Assembly: GCF_014639235.1 (NCBI RefSeq)
Contig: NZ_BMFU01000003.1
Span: 1 to 64,000, forward strand
Direction of reading: 5' to 3'
DNA length: 64,000 nucleotides
From: Paenibacillus silvae
Lineage (GTDB): Bacteria > Bacillota > Bacilli > Paenibacillales > Paenibacillaceae
Positions within the stretch are counted from its first letter, which is position 1. Every line of letters begins with the position of its first letter. Below the pieces are notes generated by a model that was not told the origin of the DNA, made no database searches, and saw only the letters and a list, made by a program, of their open reading frames with translations. A program made the translations under genes and the position numbers. Shown piece by piece: positions 28,174 to 36,276 of this stretch.

Positions 28174-28233
28174 GAAGCGATTTCTTCGAATCGTTTCGAA
28201 TAAATCATAATCCCGATGAGTAAATCCTGTCAA
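28174..28233 (-). promoter_or_regulatory. Promoter and proximal operator of the esterase-ABC-GH3 operon
   Basis: On the minus strand TTGACA (28228-28233), an 18-bp spacer and TATGAT (28204-28209) make a strong sigma-A promoter. The double operator GAATCGTTTC/GAAGCGATTT (28174-28197) begins at the predicted start point. Together with the copy at 28098-28121 it would allow roadblock or looping repression by a LacI-family protein. Confidence 0.7.
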
Positions 28234-28355
28234 TAACCTTTTTACATTTTTCGCGTTATTTTATCAAAACAGTGACTAAACAGCTTCAATTTTGATCCAA
28301 AAGACACTTTTATTGTTAGCATATTAAGGTTTAACCATCCATTTTTGCACCTGAA

Positions 28356-28421
28356 TTGACATTGAAGCAAGTTTGTACTAACATGAGTTCTAATTTTGTG
28401 ATCAGATTGCGGAAACGTTTC
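28356..28421 (+). promoter_or_regulatory. Promoter and LacI-type operator of the serine hydrolase gene
   Basis: TTGACA (28356-28361), a 17-bp spacer and TAACAT (28379-28384) precede the perfect palindrome GAAACGTTTC (28412-28421), about 20 bp downstream of the predicted start point. The palindrome matches the operator arms on the other side of the divergent region. Confidence 0.6.
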
Positions 28422-28488
28422 ACCAGATTAAAACAAATGCATTTTTGATGGAAACAAATCGGATTTTTTCTTAAATCAGGAGGGTATC

Positions 28489-29406
28489 ATGTCTGAACAA
28501 CTGAATGGCTTCATTGACACCATTACAACGCAGCAGCTTCAGGTTCATTCTGTACGCATACTGCAGCATGGACGGCTCTTGGACGAGTGGCATCAGAATA
28601 CCGATTACCGCCGTGTACAGCATTCTGTCAGCAAATCCTTCACCTGCATGGCCGTCGGCCTGGCCGTTCAGGAAGGCCTTATTCATCTGGATGCAAGGCT
28701 GGGTGATTATTTCCCTTATGATCAATTACAATCCAGTTCCTCACAGCTTCCTTCCCCGCGGGAGATTACACTTCGGGATCTTCTTCGTATGTCTTCGGGC
28801 CATGATTCTCCCCCGCTCTGGGCAGACGAACGAGCTTCCTTACAGGAAAAAGACTGGGCGAAACATTACATGTCTCTATCACTTGACCGAATGCCTGGAA
28901 CGCATTTTACATACAGCAGCGGTGATACATTTATGATTTCGGCCATGCTGCAGGCAGCAATCGGCCAAACAGTTAAAGATTACCTCATTCCACGACTGTT
29001 TGAACCACTAGGTATGCATGAAATTGAGTGGGAGACTTCTCCTCTAGGCGTGACTCTGGGTTGTGCGGGTCTATGGTTGACTAATGAGGAATTAAGCCGA
29101 TTCGGTCAGTTTATCCTTCAGGAAGGCCTCTGGAATCATCAGCAGCTTGTTCCTGCCGAGTGGATCAGAGCTGCTACGCGGAAGCAAATAGATACAAGCG
29201 GGAATGGAAACGGAGATTGGGGACAAGGCTATGGTTATCAATTCTGGATGTGCACGCATGGTGCTTATCGTGCCGATGGAGCTTATGGTCAATTCTGCAT
29301 CATGCTGCCTTCCAAACATGCAGTCATCAGCATCAATAGCCAGGAAGAGAATATGCAAGGCATTCTTGATGCCGTTTGGGCGCAAATTCTGCCTATATTA
29401 AACTGA
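28489..29406 (+). CDS. Serine hydrolase of the class C beta-lactamase/penicillin-binding family
   Basis: The product has 305 residues with no signal peptide; AGGAGGG lies just upstream of the ATG. The catalytic S-x-x-K is in QHSVSKSFTCMA, and the Tyr motif is FTYSSGDTF. Members include esterases, D-aminopeptidases and amidases, so beta-lactamase activity should not be assumed. It is divergent from the esterase-ABC-GH3 operon and shares its operator type, suggesting that it works on the same carbohydrate substrates, perhaps as another deacetylase. Confidence 0.85.
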   Translation: MSEQLNGFIDTITTQQLQVHSVRILQHGRLLDEWHQNTDYRRVQHSVSKSFTCMAVGLAVQEGLIHLDARLGDYFPYDQLQSSSSQLPSPREITLRDLLRMSSGHDSPPLWADERASLQEKDWAKHYMSLSLDRMPGTHFTYSSGDTFMISAMLQAAIGQTVKDYLIPRLFEPLGMHEIEWETSPLGVTLGCAGLWLTNEELSRFGQFILQEGLWNHQQLVPAEWIRAATRKQIDTSGNGNGDWGQGYGYQFWMCTHGAYRADGAYGQFCIMLPSKHAVISINSQEENMQGILDAVWAQILPILN

Positions 29407-29492
29407 AATAGAGCTGATCACACGGTAATACGATGACAGAGTGATCGAGGAGGAGCCGATTTCATCCGGTGATTCATTTTATCTAAATATAC

Positions 29493-29530
29493 AAAAACGC
29501 CATCGAGCTCAAGAGCTTAATGGCGTTTTT
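29493..29530. terminator. Bidirectional terminator
   Basis: The stem AAAAACGCCAT/ATGGCGTTTTT has A/T runs on both sides and lies between the convergent serine hydrolase and AbrB-like genes. Confidence 0.9.
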
Positions 29531-29546
29531 GCATTTGATTTTCTTC

Positions 29547-29792
29547 TTATGATAGCTGAGTCATTTCTTCCAAGCATTGTGCGCATATGTAACGCTCTTT
29601 AAAGTCATTGACATCTTCCATCGAACCGCAGAAAATACATTTCGGGCGGTATCTTTCCAGAATAATATGATCCCCTTGCACTAGAATTTCTACAGGATCT
29701 CCTTCATTCATTTGATACCTTTTACGCAAAGATTTAGGCAATACGATCCTACCCAATTGGTCAACTTTGCGAACTACTCCAGCTGGCTTCAT
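29547..29792 (-). CDS. AbrB-family transition-state regulator with CxxC pairs
   Basis: The product has 81 residues. The N-terminal swapped-hairpin DNA-binding domain reads GVVRKVDQLGRIVLPKSLRK, close to Bacillus AbrB. The C-terminal third holds CIFCGS and CAQC, a CxxC-x15-CxxC pair that could bind zinc and that Bacillus AbrB lacks. It is somewhat shorter than the usual 92-94 residues. AbrB proteins repress post-exponential genes in growing cells. The targets here are unknown. Confidence 0.88.
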   Translation of the reverse strand: MKPAGVVRKVDQLGRIVLPKSLRKRYQMNEGDPVEILVQGDHIILERYRPKCIFCGSMEDVNDFKERYICAQCLEEMTQLS

Positions 29793-29962
29793 AGCTACGG
29801 CACACCTCTCCTATCTTACTCTGAATTTCTAGGTACATTAGTACTATATCTATAGATTCGCCAAAATTTTGTCGAATCCTGCTGGAAATAAACATTTTTT
29901 GTCCTTTTTTTTGAAAAATGTTTTTTCAGCGAATTCTAACCTCATTTTGCAGGTGATTTTAC
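29793..29962. other. AT-rich region upstream of the AbrB-like gene
   Basis: Strongly AT-rich DNA with several T-runs that presumably holds the AbrB-like promoter. No coding frame is visible. Confidence 0.4.
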
Positions 29963-29964
29963 TA

Positions 29965-30124
29965 GGGCGTGTCTAAAAACTCTGAAGAAAGCAGATTTTG
30001 CCGAATTTTCGTTCCAAGCAAGGAAGTTTCCCGAAGGCGTGCCGGGGCACGTCAAGGGGAAGTGACGTAGCAGGGGGCGAAAAGGGGGTAAAAGGTGCAC
30101 TTCAGTAGGTTTCAAGACACGCCC
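29965..30124. mobile_element. 160-bp palindromic MITE-like element with TA target duplication
   Basis: The ends are GGGCGTGTCT and AGACACGCCC, each flanked outside by TA (29963-29964 and 30125-30126), as for Tc1/mariner/IS630-type insertion. Similarity between the arms continues inward (AAAC, CTGAAG, TTTTCG, TTCCC) to a centre CGTGCC/GGCACG near 30040, so the whole element can fold as one long hairpin. It has no coding capacity. Its right end lies at the stop codon of trmL. Confidence 0.75.
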
Positions 30125-30588
30125 TAATCTAAACCGGGAAAATCCAGCTGGCGCAGCGCCTCATACACAATAATTGCCGCCGAATTGGAAAGATTTAACG
30201 AACGTACGTCTCCCGTCATCGGCATTTTCATGCAAGTCTCTGGATTTGCAGCAATTAATTCAGGCGGAAGCCCCTTTGTTTCTTTGCCAAATACGAGAAA
30301 GTCTCCATCTTGAAATTCAAAATCACTATACCGATTTTTCGCTTTCGTTGTTGCGTAGAAAAAACGTGCACCTGCATACTTCTCTTGCACCTCAGCAAAC
30401 GAATCATGGTATTCAATATGAACCGCATGCCAGTAGTCCAGTCCGGCACGTTTAAGTGTAGCATCATCTGTCCGAAATCCCAATGGACGAACAAGATGCA
30501 GATGGGTACCCGTTGCCGCACACGTCCGCGAAATATTGCCTGTGTTAGCTGGAATCTCCGGTTCAACAAGAACGATGTGTAATGCCAT
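30124..30588 (-). CDS. trmL: tRNA (cytidine/uridine-2'-O-)-methyltransferase TrmL
   Basis: The product has 154 residues with a SPOUT trefoil-knot fold. Motif 1 is EPEIPANTGNISRTCAATG, motif 2 LVFGKETKGLP and motif 3 MPMTGDVRSLNLSNSAAIIV. TrmL methylates the wobble ribose of tRNA-Leu isoacceptors. The stop TAG consists of the TA target duplication plus the terminal G of the adjacent MITE, so the insertion defines the end of the protein (FPGLD). The length is normal, so function should be retained. Confidence 0.95.
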   Translation of the reverse strand: MALHIVLVEPEIPANTGNISRTCAATGTHLHLVRPLGFRTDDATLKRAGLDYWHAVHIEYHDSFAEVQEKYAGARFFYATTKAKNRYSDFEFQDGDFLVFGKETKGLPPELIAANPETCMKMPMTGDVRSLNLSNSAAIIVYEALRQLDFPGLD

Positions 30589-30650
30589 ATGTGTTAGATC
30601 TCCTTTTTTAGTTCAGGTTCATAATTACAACAATCCTTTAATTCTAAAGA

Positions 30651-30682
30651 AAAGCCTCCCACACGTCAATGTGGAAGGCTTT
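30651..30682 (-). terminator. Terminator of serC
   Basis: The minus-strand stem AAAGCCTTCCACA/TGTGGGAGGCTTT is followed by TCTTTA. Confidence 0.85.
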
Positions 30683-30758
30683 GGAACAGCTGCCGCTCAA
30701 CCGTGAAAACCGCTTATCGAAGGCTCACTGCTGTAAGTTTTGGTCTTCTTACATTCAA

Positions 30759-31847
30759 TTATCCGTTTGTTTGCTGGAAGTGGTTCATGAAGTCAGTAAG
30801 TGCCTTAACACTCTCATATGGTGCAGCATTGTAGATAGACGCGCGAAGGCCGCCTACACTACGATGCCCTTTCAGGCCAACAAAACCTTCCTGCTCGGAA
30901 GCTTTAATGAATTTCTTCTCCAGCTCCTCAGATGCAAGACGGAACGTCACGTTCATTAACGAGCGGTCTTCTGGCACAACACAGCCACGGTAGAAATCAC
31001 CGGAAGAATCGATTGTATTGTAGAGCAGCTCGGCTTTTTTGATGTTCTTCTGCTCTACACCAGCCAGACCGCCCTGCTCTTCAATCCATTTCAGCACTTC
31101 GTTCACCATATAAACCGAGAAGGATGGCGGTGTATTGTACAGGGAGTTGTTGTCCACATGTGTACTGTAACGGAACATCGTTGGAATCGTTTTTGGAGAT
31201 TCACTTACCAGTTCCTCACGTGCGATTACAACCGTAATGCCCGAAGGTCCAAGGTTTTTCTGAGCGCCTGCATAGATCATGCCAAACTGATTCAGGTCAA
31301 ACGGTTTGCAGAAAATATCACTCGACATGTCTGCAATAAGCGGTGCAGATCCCGTATCAGGAAACGACTTGAACTGGGTACCTTCAATCGTTTCGTTGGA
31401 AGTGATATGAACATACGCTGTACGCTCAGGCAGCTGCAGGTTTGAAACATCCGGCAATTTCATAAATTTATCTGCTTCCGATGATGCAGCAATCTGCGTC
31501 TCACCAATCAGCTTCGCTTCAGACAGCGCCTTTTTGGCCCAGCTGCCTGTCATGATGTAACTGGCTGTCTGACCTTCCCCGAGCAAATTCATCGGCAGCA
31601 TCGCAAACTGAGTGCTTGCACCGCCCTGCAGGAAGAGCACTTTATATCCTTTTGGATTGCCTAGCAGCGACAACAGACGCTCCTGGGCTTCATTATGTAC
31701 AGACTCGTACACGGCCCCGCGGTGAGACATCTCCATGATCGACATACCTGTATTACGAAAATCTACAAATTCCGCCTGGGCACGCTCCAATACTTCTAAT
31801 GGCAATGCTGCTGGTCCTGCATTAAAGTTATACGCTCTCTTTGTCAC
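30759..31847 (-). CDS. serC: Phosphoserine aminotransferase
   Basis: The product has 362 residues from a GTG at 31847 (VTKRAYNFNAGPAALP), behind GGCGGGGG. An in-frame ATG 21 bp upstream has no spaced ribosome site. The PLP lysine is in YAGAQKNLGPSG, and the substrate-contacting C-terminal HRSVGGLRASIYNA is present. The enzyme makes phosphoserine from 3-phosphohydroxypyruvate and glutamate in the serine pathway. It is monocistronic with its own terminator. Confidence 0.96.
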   Translation of the reverse strand: MTKRAYNFNAGPAALPLEVLERAQAEFVDFRNTGMSIMEMSHRGAVYESVHNEAQERLLSLLGNPKGYKVLFLQGGASTQFAMLPMNLLGEGQTASYIMTGSWAKKALSEAKLIGETQIAASSEADKFMKLPDVSNLQLPERTAYVHITSNETIEGTQFKSFPDTGSAPLIADMSSDIFCKPFDLNQFGMIYAGAQKNLGPSGITVVIAREELVSESPKTIPTMFRYSTHVDNNSLYNTPPSFSVYMVNEVLKWIEEQGGLAGVEQKNIKKAELLYNTIDSSGDFYRGCVVPEDRSLMNVTFRLASEELEKKFIKASEQEGFVGLKGHRSVGGLRASIYNAAPYESVKALTDFMNHFQQTNG

Positions 31848-32018
31848 AAAATCCCCCGCCCTTTCCATCCTTAACTGACATATGAAGTAAATATTATCGC
31901 TATGATATCAGTATTCCCTGACCGCTTCAAGGGAAATATGCACTGAAAATGCATTCCAGGCTATCAAATTCCTTTATCACCCTAAAAAGTTAAAGCACTG
32001 CACTGTTTGCTTCAAGGA

Positions 32019-32049
32019 AAAGCCTCCGAGAGCAACTCCCGGAGGCTTT
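32019..32049 (-). terminator. Terminator of glnA
   Basis: The stem AAAGCCTCCG/CGGAGGCTTT is followed on the minus strand by TCCTTG. The T-run is short, but the stem is strong and lies directly after the gene. Confidence 0.75.
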
Positions 32050-32083
32050 GAGCTGGAACCACTCGGGTCCCGACCCCGACCGA

Positions 32084-33508
32084 TTAGCAGTCGAAGTAAA
32101 GGCTGTACTCGTGCGGATGAATGCGGATTGCAACAGCTTTAGCTTCATCGCGCTTGAGGTTGATATAATTATCGATGAATTCTTTTGTGAATACGTCGCC
32201 TTCAGTCAAGAACTCGTGGTCAGCTGCGAGTGCATCCAATGCTTCTTCGAGGGAAGCCGGTACACTGCGGATGTTTTCTTTATCTGCATCAGACAGGTCA
32301 TAGATATTTTTGTCCAGTGGACCATATCCAAGCTCAGTCGGGTTGATTTTGCGTTTGATTCCATCCAGACCCGCCATCAGCATTGCAGAGAATGCCAGGT
32401 ATGGGTTAGCTGTGGAGTCAGGTGTACGGAACTCGATACGACAGCCTTTAGGTGTTACAGCAGCAACCGGGATACGAACAGCTGCGGAACGGTTACCTTT
32501 GGAGTATACCAAGTTAACTGGTGCTTCATAACCAGGTACAAGACGTTTAAACGAGTTTGTACTCGGGTTTGTCAAAGCGATCAGTGCCGGAGCATGGTAC
32601 AGAATACCGCCAATGTAGTGCAGAGCCATTTCGCTCAGGTTTGCATATCCACCTTTGTCATAGAACAATGGGGAGTCACCATCGAAGATGGATTGGTGAA
32701 CGTGCATTCCGCTGCCGTTGTCGCCAAACAATGGTTTTGGCATGAACGTTGCTACTTTGCCATATTGACGTGCTGTATTATGAACGATGTATTTGTATAC
32801 AAGCAGGTTATCTGCTGTTTTCTTCAACGTATCAAAACGGAAGTTGATTTCAGCTTGACCAGCTGTTGCTACTTCATGGTGATGACGCTCGATAGACAAG
32901 CCGGCTTCTTCAAGCAAACGGCACATTTCACTACGAATATCTTGTTGAGTGTCCACTGGTGCTACTGGAACATATCCGCCTTTTGTGCGAACTTTGAAGC
33001 CCAGGTTACCGCCTTCTTCTTTGCGGTTAGTGTTCCATGCTGCTTCTTCGGAATCTACATAATAAGAGGAGCTGTTAGTGCCGCTCTCATAACGAACATC
33101 GTCGAAGATGAAAAACTCGGATTCCGGTGCGAAGAACGCCGCAGTACCTACGCCGCTTTCTTTCAGGAAAGCTTCAGCTTTCACTGCGATGCTGCGCGGG
33201 TCACGCTCATAACGCTCGCCATCCGGTGTGAAAATGTCGCACATAACATTCAGTGTAGGGTGTGCAGTGAACGGATCGACATAAGTCGATTCAGGGTCCG
33301 GCATCATAACCATATCGGACTCTTCAATACCGCGGAAACCTTGGATCGAAGAACCATCAAACGCTACTCCATTTACGAACGTGTCTGCATCAACAGCCGA
33401 AGCTGGCAAAGAGATATGATGCGCACGACCAGCCAAATCTACAAAGCGAAAATCTACCCACTCGATGTTGTTCTCTTGAATTGATTTCAATACGTTTTCA
33501 ACCGACAT
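32084..33508 (-). CDS. glnA: Glutamine synthetase type I, beta-like (long form)
   Basis: The product has 474 residues from the ATG at 33508 (MSVENVLKSIQENN); the frame is open further upstream without support. Active-site segments are VDFRFVDLAG, FDGSSIQGF, NGSGMHVHQS, NPSTNSFKRLVPGYEAP and RIEFRTPD. The C-terminus, with DKNIYDLSD followed by a 65-residue tail ending EYSLYF, resembles the enterobacterial GSI-beta enzyme (with its adenylylation tyrosine region) more than the 444-residue Bacillus GSI-alpha. There is no adjacent glnR. A perfect GlnR/TnrA box lies upstream. Confidence 0.93.
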   Translation of the reverse strand: MSVENVLKSIQENNIEWVDFRFVDLAGRAHHISLPASAVDADTFVNGVAFDGSSIQGFRGIEESDMVMMPDPESTYVDPFTAHPTLNVMCDIFTPDGERYERDPRSIAVKAEAFLKESGVGTAAFFAPESEFFIFDDVRYESGTNSSSYYVDSEEAAWNTNRKEEGGNLGFKVRTKGGYVPVAPVDTQQDIRSEMCRLLEEAGLSIERHHHEVATAGQAEINFRFDTLKKTADNLLVYKYIVHNTARQYGKVATFMPKPLFGDNGSGMHVHQSIFDGDSPLFYDKGGYANLSEMALHYIGGILYHAPALIALTNPSTNSFKRLVPGYEAPVNLVYSKGNRSAAVRIPVAAVTPKGCRIEFRTPDSTANPYLAFSAMLMAGLDGIKRKINPTELGYGPLDKNIYDLSDADKENIRSVPASLEEALDALAADHEFLTEGDVFTKEFIDNYINLKRDEAKAVAIRIHPHEYSLYFDC

Positions 33509-33589
33509 GTATTCGTCCTCCCAAATATTCCGAACATTAAACAACCCCACGAAGAAAATGTCTATATATTCGAATTTTTTTCTGTCGTC

Positions 33590-33664
33590 ATTATAAAATC
33601 TCAAATGTGACATCGTCAATACTTATGTAAGGTATTTTTTGAAGATATGTTAGGTATACTTACA
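33590..33664 (-). promoter_or_regulatory. glnA promoter with GlnR/TnrA box
   Basis: On the minus strand TTGACG (33614-33619), an 18-bp spacer and TATAAT (33590-33595) form the promoter. The upstream palindrome TGTAAGTATACCTAACA (33648-33664) fits the GlnR/TnrA consensus TGTNA-N7-TNACA at every fixed position. Its centre lies about 73 bp upstream of the predicted start point. Confidence 0.75.
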
Positions 33665-33833
33665 TTTTGGAATACATATAAATTCATATAACAACGTTTT
33701 TTGTTTACATTTGACTGGTTTAATGCGGTGAAGTAACCCCGAAAATCGCCTAAATGATGGAAAAACATAACATCATAAATGTTTCTTATCACCTTTGATT
33801 AATAAATATGTTCATCCGCGTAAAATAGACGAA

Positions 33834-33891
33834 AAACCGGACATCTCCCTCAATTGTTCACAAAGAACAATTCGAGGCAAAAGTCCGGTTT
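33834..33891 (-). terminator. Terminator of aroF
   Basis: The outer stem AAACCGGAC/GTCCGGTTT encloses an inner AATTGTTC/GAACAATT hairpin and is followed on the minus strand by TTTCG. Confidence 0.8.
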
Positions 33892-33920
33892 GAATGGGTA
33901 TTTTCCGTTATACAGCTGAA

Positions 33921-34985
33921 TTATACCCCTACACGTGCCGGGAAAAAGTCAGCAGGCTGTTTAGCTGTGTTAAACGTTTTGCCCACAATCGGAGCTAATT
34001 TCTCCAGATCCTGCAGCAGGTTAGCAAACTGATCAGGGAACAGGGATTGCACGCCATCTCCAGTCATAGAGTTGTCGGGATCGGTATGCATCTCAATGAT
34101 CAAACCGTTTGCTCCGGCAGCTACCGAGGCTTTGGTCATTGGCTCGACCAGCTCACGACGGCCTGTTCCATGGCTCGGGTCAGAGATTACTGGCAGATGG
34201 CTAAGAGACTGCAATACAGGGATTGCTGACAGATCAAGCGTATTTCGCGTGTAAGACTCGAATGTGCGGATACCGCGTTCACACAGCATTACATTCGGAT
34301 TACCGCCTGCGAGAATGTATTCTGCTGCATTAAGCAGTTCATCGTATGTCGCACTGAATCCACGTTTCAGCAATACAGGTTTACCACACTCACCCAGCTT
34401 GCGCAGCAAATCAAAGTTCTGCATGTTCCGTGTTCCCACCTGCAAAATATCCGCGTACTCCGCACAGATATCTACATACTCCGGTGTCATCACCTCTGTG
34501 ATCGTCAGCAGGTTATGCTTCTGTCCTGCTTCAGCCATCATGATCAAACCTTCTACACCTGTTCCCTGGAAGCTGTAAGGGCCTGTGCGTGGTTTGAAGG
34601 CACCTCCGCGAAGCACCTGTCCGCCCGCAGCCTTAACAAGTCCAGCGATTTCATCAATCTGTGCTGCAGACTCAACGGCACAAGGTCCGCCCATTACGAC
34701 AAGCTCTTTGCCGCCGATATCTACACCTTTAATAGAGATGACAGTGTCTTCCGGGTGGAAGTCACGGCTTGCCAATTTGTACGATTTTGAAATCTTCACC
34801 ACATTCTCTACACCCTTCATCTGGCGCAGATGTTCCTGCATTTTCGGCTCCACTTTACCGATCAGACCGATGATGGTGCGATCCTCTCCGCGAGAGACAT
34901 GTGCCTGAAGCCCTTCCTTTTCAATAACACTAACGATATCCCGGATTTGATCCTCCGAAGTATTCTTGCCTGCAATTACGATCAT
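33921..34985 (-). CDS. aroF: 3-deoxy-7-phosphoheptulonate synthase (DAHP synthase, type I beta)
   Basis: The product has 354 residues. The N-terminal ferredoxin/ACT-like regulatory domain (1-80) precedes the TIM barrel with MGGPCAVES, RGGAFKPRTGPYSFQG, LKRGFSAT, VMLCERGIRT, SDPSHGTGRR and EMHTDPDN. It condenses phosphoenolpyruvate and erythrose-4-phosphate, the first step of aromatic amino-acid synthesis. The N-terminal domain in this subtype mediates feedback inhibition. No fused chorismate mutase is present. It is monocistronic. Confidence 0.96.
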   Translation of the reverse strand: MIVIAGKNTSEDQIRDIVSVIEKEGLQAHVSRGEDRTIIGLIGKVEPKMQEHLRQMKGVENVVKISKSYKLASRDFHPEDTVISIKGVDIGGKELVVMGGPCAVESAAQIDEIAGLVKAAGGQVLRGGAFKPRTGPYSFQGTGVEGLIMMAEAGQKHNLLTITEVMTPEYVDICAEYADILQVGTRNMQNFDLLRKLGECGKPVLLKRGFSATYDELLNAAEYILAGGNPNVMLCERGIRTFESYTRNTLDLSAIPVLQSLSHLPVISDPSHGTGRRELVEPMTKASVAAGANGLIIEMHTDPDNSMTGDGVQSLFPDQFANLLQDLEKLAPIVGKTFNTAKQPADFFPARVGV

Positions 34986-35195
34986 ATTTTTCCCATCCTT
35001 CCTTTTATAAGAGCACCTGTGTGTATTTTGTTCGTCTGGTTGTGTTAATTTGTGAATGTAAATTCAGATCAAACTCTGTCGCACTTAAACGCTTGTTCGC
35101 TTTTAAGCTTTTAATCACTAAAGCAAATATATCACAGTTATTTCTCTTCGTCAAGATGAAACATACCTGCACTTGTCTCCACAGAGCATAAAAAA

Positions 35196-35243
35196 AACAT
35201 CCTGCTCGCCATATCCAATAAAGGAATGACACAGCAGGATGTT
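35196..35243 (-). terminator. Terminator of ispH
   Basis: The stem AACATCCTGCT/AGCAGGATGTT is followed on the minus strand by TTTTTTT. Confidence 0.92.
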
Positions 35244-35255
35244 CCCGTTTCGAGA

Positions 35256-36209
35256 TTATGTGGTGCGGGTTTTCTCTCTAACCGGAGGCAATAGTTTACT
35301 CATGTTTACCGTACGCTTGATTTCCCAAGTCTCCGGCTGATCATGCTCATACTGCTCCAGGTACTGAATAACTTCCTTCGTAATTGGTGTTGGTGTTGAA
35401 GCTCCTGATGTCACAGCCACTTTCTGGACACCTTCTAGCCACTCCTGCCGGATTTCGGACACATCCGATACACGGTATGCAGTCACACCCGCAATCTCCT
35501 CTGACACCTGTGCCAGACGATTGGAGTTGTTACTGCGCGGATCACCTACGACAATCACCAGATCTGACTGACCTGCTTGTTCAGCTACTGCCTCTTGGCG
35601 TACCTGTGTAGCAAGACATATTTCATTATGAATCTCGGCACCGGGGAACTTCTCCAATAGCCGGCTCATTATATGCTTGATATCCCATTGACTCATCGTT
35701 GTCTGGTTGGTAATCAAAATTTTGCCCGCAGGCACTCGCAGCCCTTCGATCTCCTCTTCCTTTTCGATCAGATGCACATGGCCTGGCGCAACACCGATTG
35801 CCCCTTCTGGCTCAGGGTGGTTCTTCTTGCCAATGTAAATAATCTCATATCCCTCGGCCGTTTTCTCCCGAATCAGATCATGTGTCTTGGTCACATCAGG
35901 GCATGTTGCATCCACTGTGGTCAGCCCCTTCTCCCGAGCCAGCTTACGCACCTCCGGTGATACCCCGTGCGCGGTGAAAATGATCGTGCCGCTCTCCACC
36001 TGATTCAGAATCTCCATCCGATTAGGACCGTCAAGGGTAATAATACCTTCATCTTCAAAAGAATCTGTCACATGTTGGTTATGCACAATCATGCCCAATA
36101 TATAAATCGGCCGTGGTAAATCCAGATTGCGTGCCGCCTGACGTGCCAGCACCATGGCGTCCACAACTCCGTAACAATATCCCCGCGGCGAAATTCGCAG
36201 TACTTCCAC
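35256..36209 (-). CDS. ispH: 4-hydroxy-3-methylbut-2-enyl diphosphate reductase
   Basis: The product has 317 residues from a GTG at 36209 (VEVLRISPRGYCYGV), preceded by GGTGG. The longer frame to 36302 would overlap the neighbouring kinase gene and exceeds the usual length. The three iron-sulfur cysteines lie in GYCYG, DATCPD and EICLAT. The acid-base glutamate and substrate-binding SNN are present (GDPRSNNSNR). It performs the last step of the MEP isoprenoid pathway. It is separate from the upstream two-component genes by 67 bp. Confidence 0.95.
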   Translation of the reverse strand: MEVLRISPRGYCYGVVDAMVLARQAARNLDLPRPIYILGMIVHNQHVTDSFEDEGIITLDGPNRMEILNQVESGTIIFTAHGVSPEVRKLAREKGLTTVDATCPDVTKTHDLIREKTAEGYEIIYIGKKNHPEPEGAIGVAPGHVHLIEKEEEIEGLRVPAGKILITNQTTMSQWDIKHIMSRLLEKFPGAEIHNEICLATQVRQEAVAEQAGQSDLVIVVGDPRSNNSNRLAQVSEEIAGVTAYRVSDVSEIRQEWLEGVQKVAVTSGASTPTPITKEVIQYLEQYEHDQPETWEIKRTVNMSKLLPPVREKTRTT

Positions 36210-36276
36210 TTTGTTGCCACCCGCTTTCTTTCCCGGCTGTACAGCCGTTGTAATTGCAGTCTTTTCTATTATACCT

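Noticed and set aside
28489..29406. Antibiotic-resistance beta-lactamase
   Set aside because: The S-x-x-K and Tyr motifs are shared with esterases and peptidases. The protein lacks a signal peptide and lies in a sugar regulon, so resistance is not supported.
32048..33484. 478-codon frame antisense to glnA
   Set aside because: It is a shadow of glnA; cysteine/phenylalanine-rich composition and no ribosome site.
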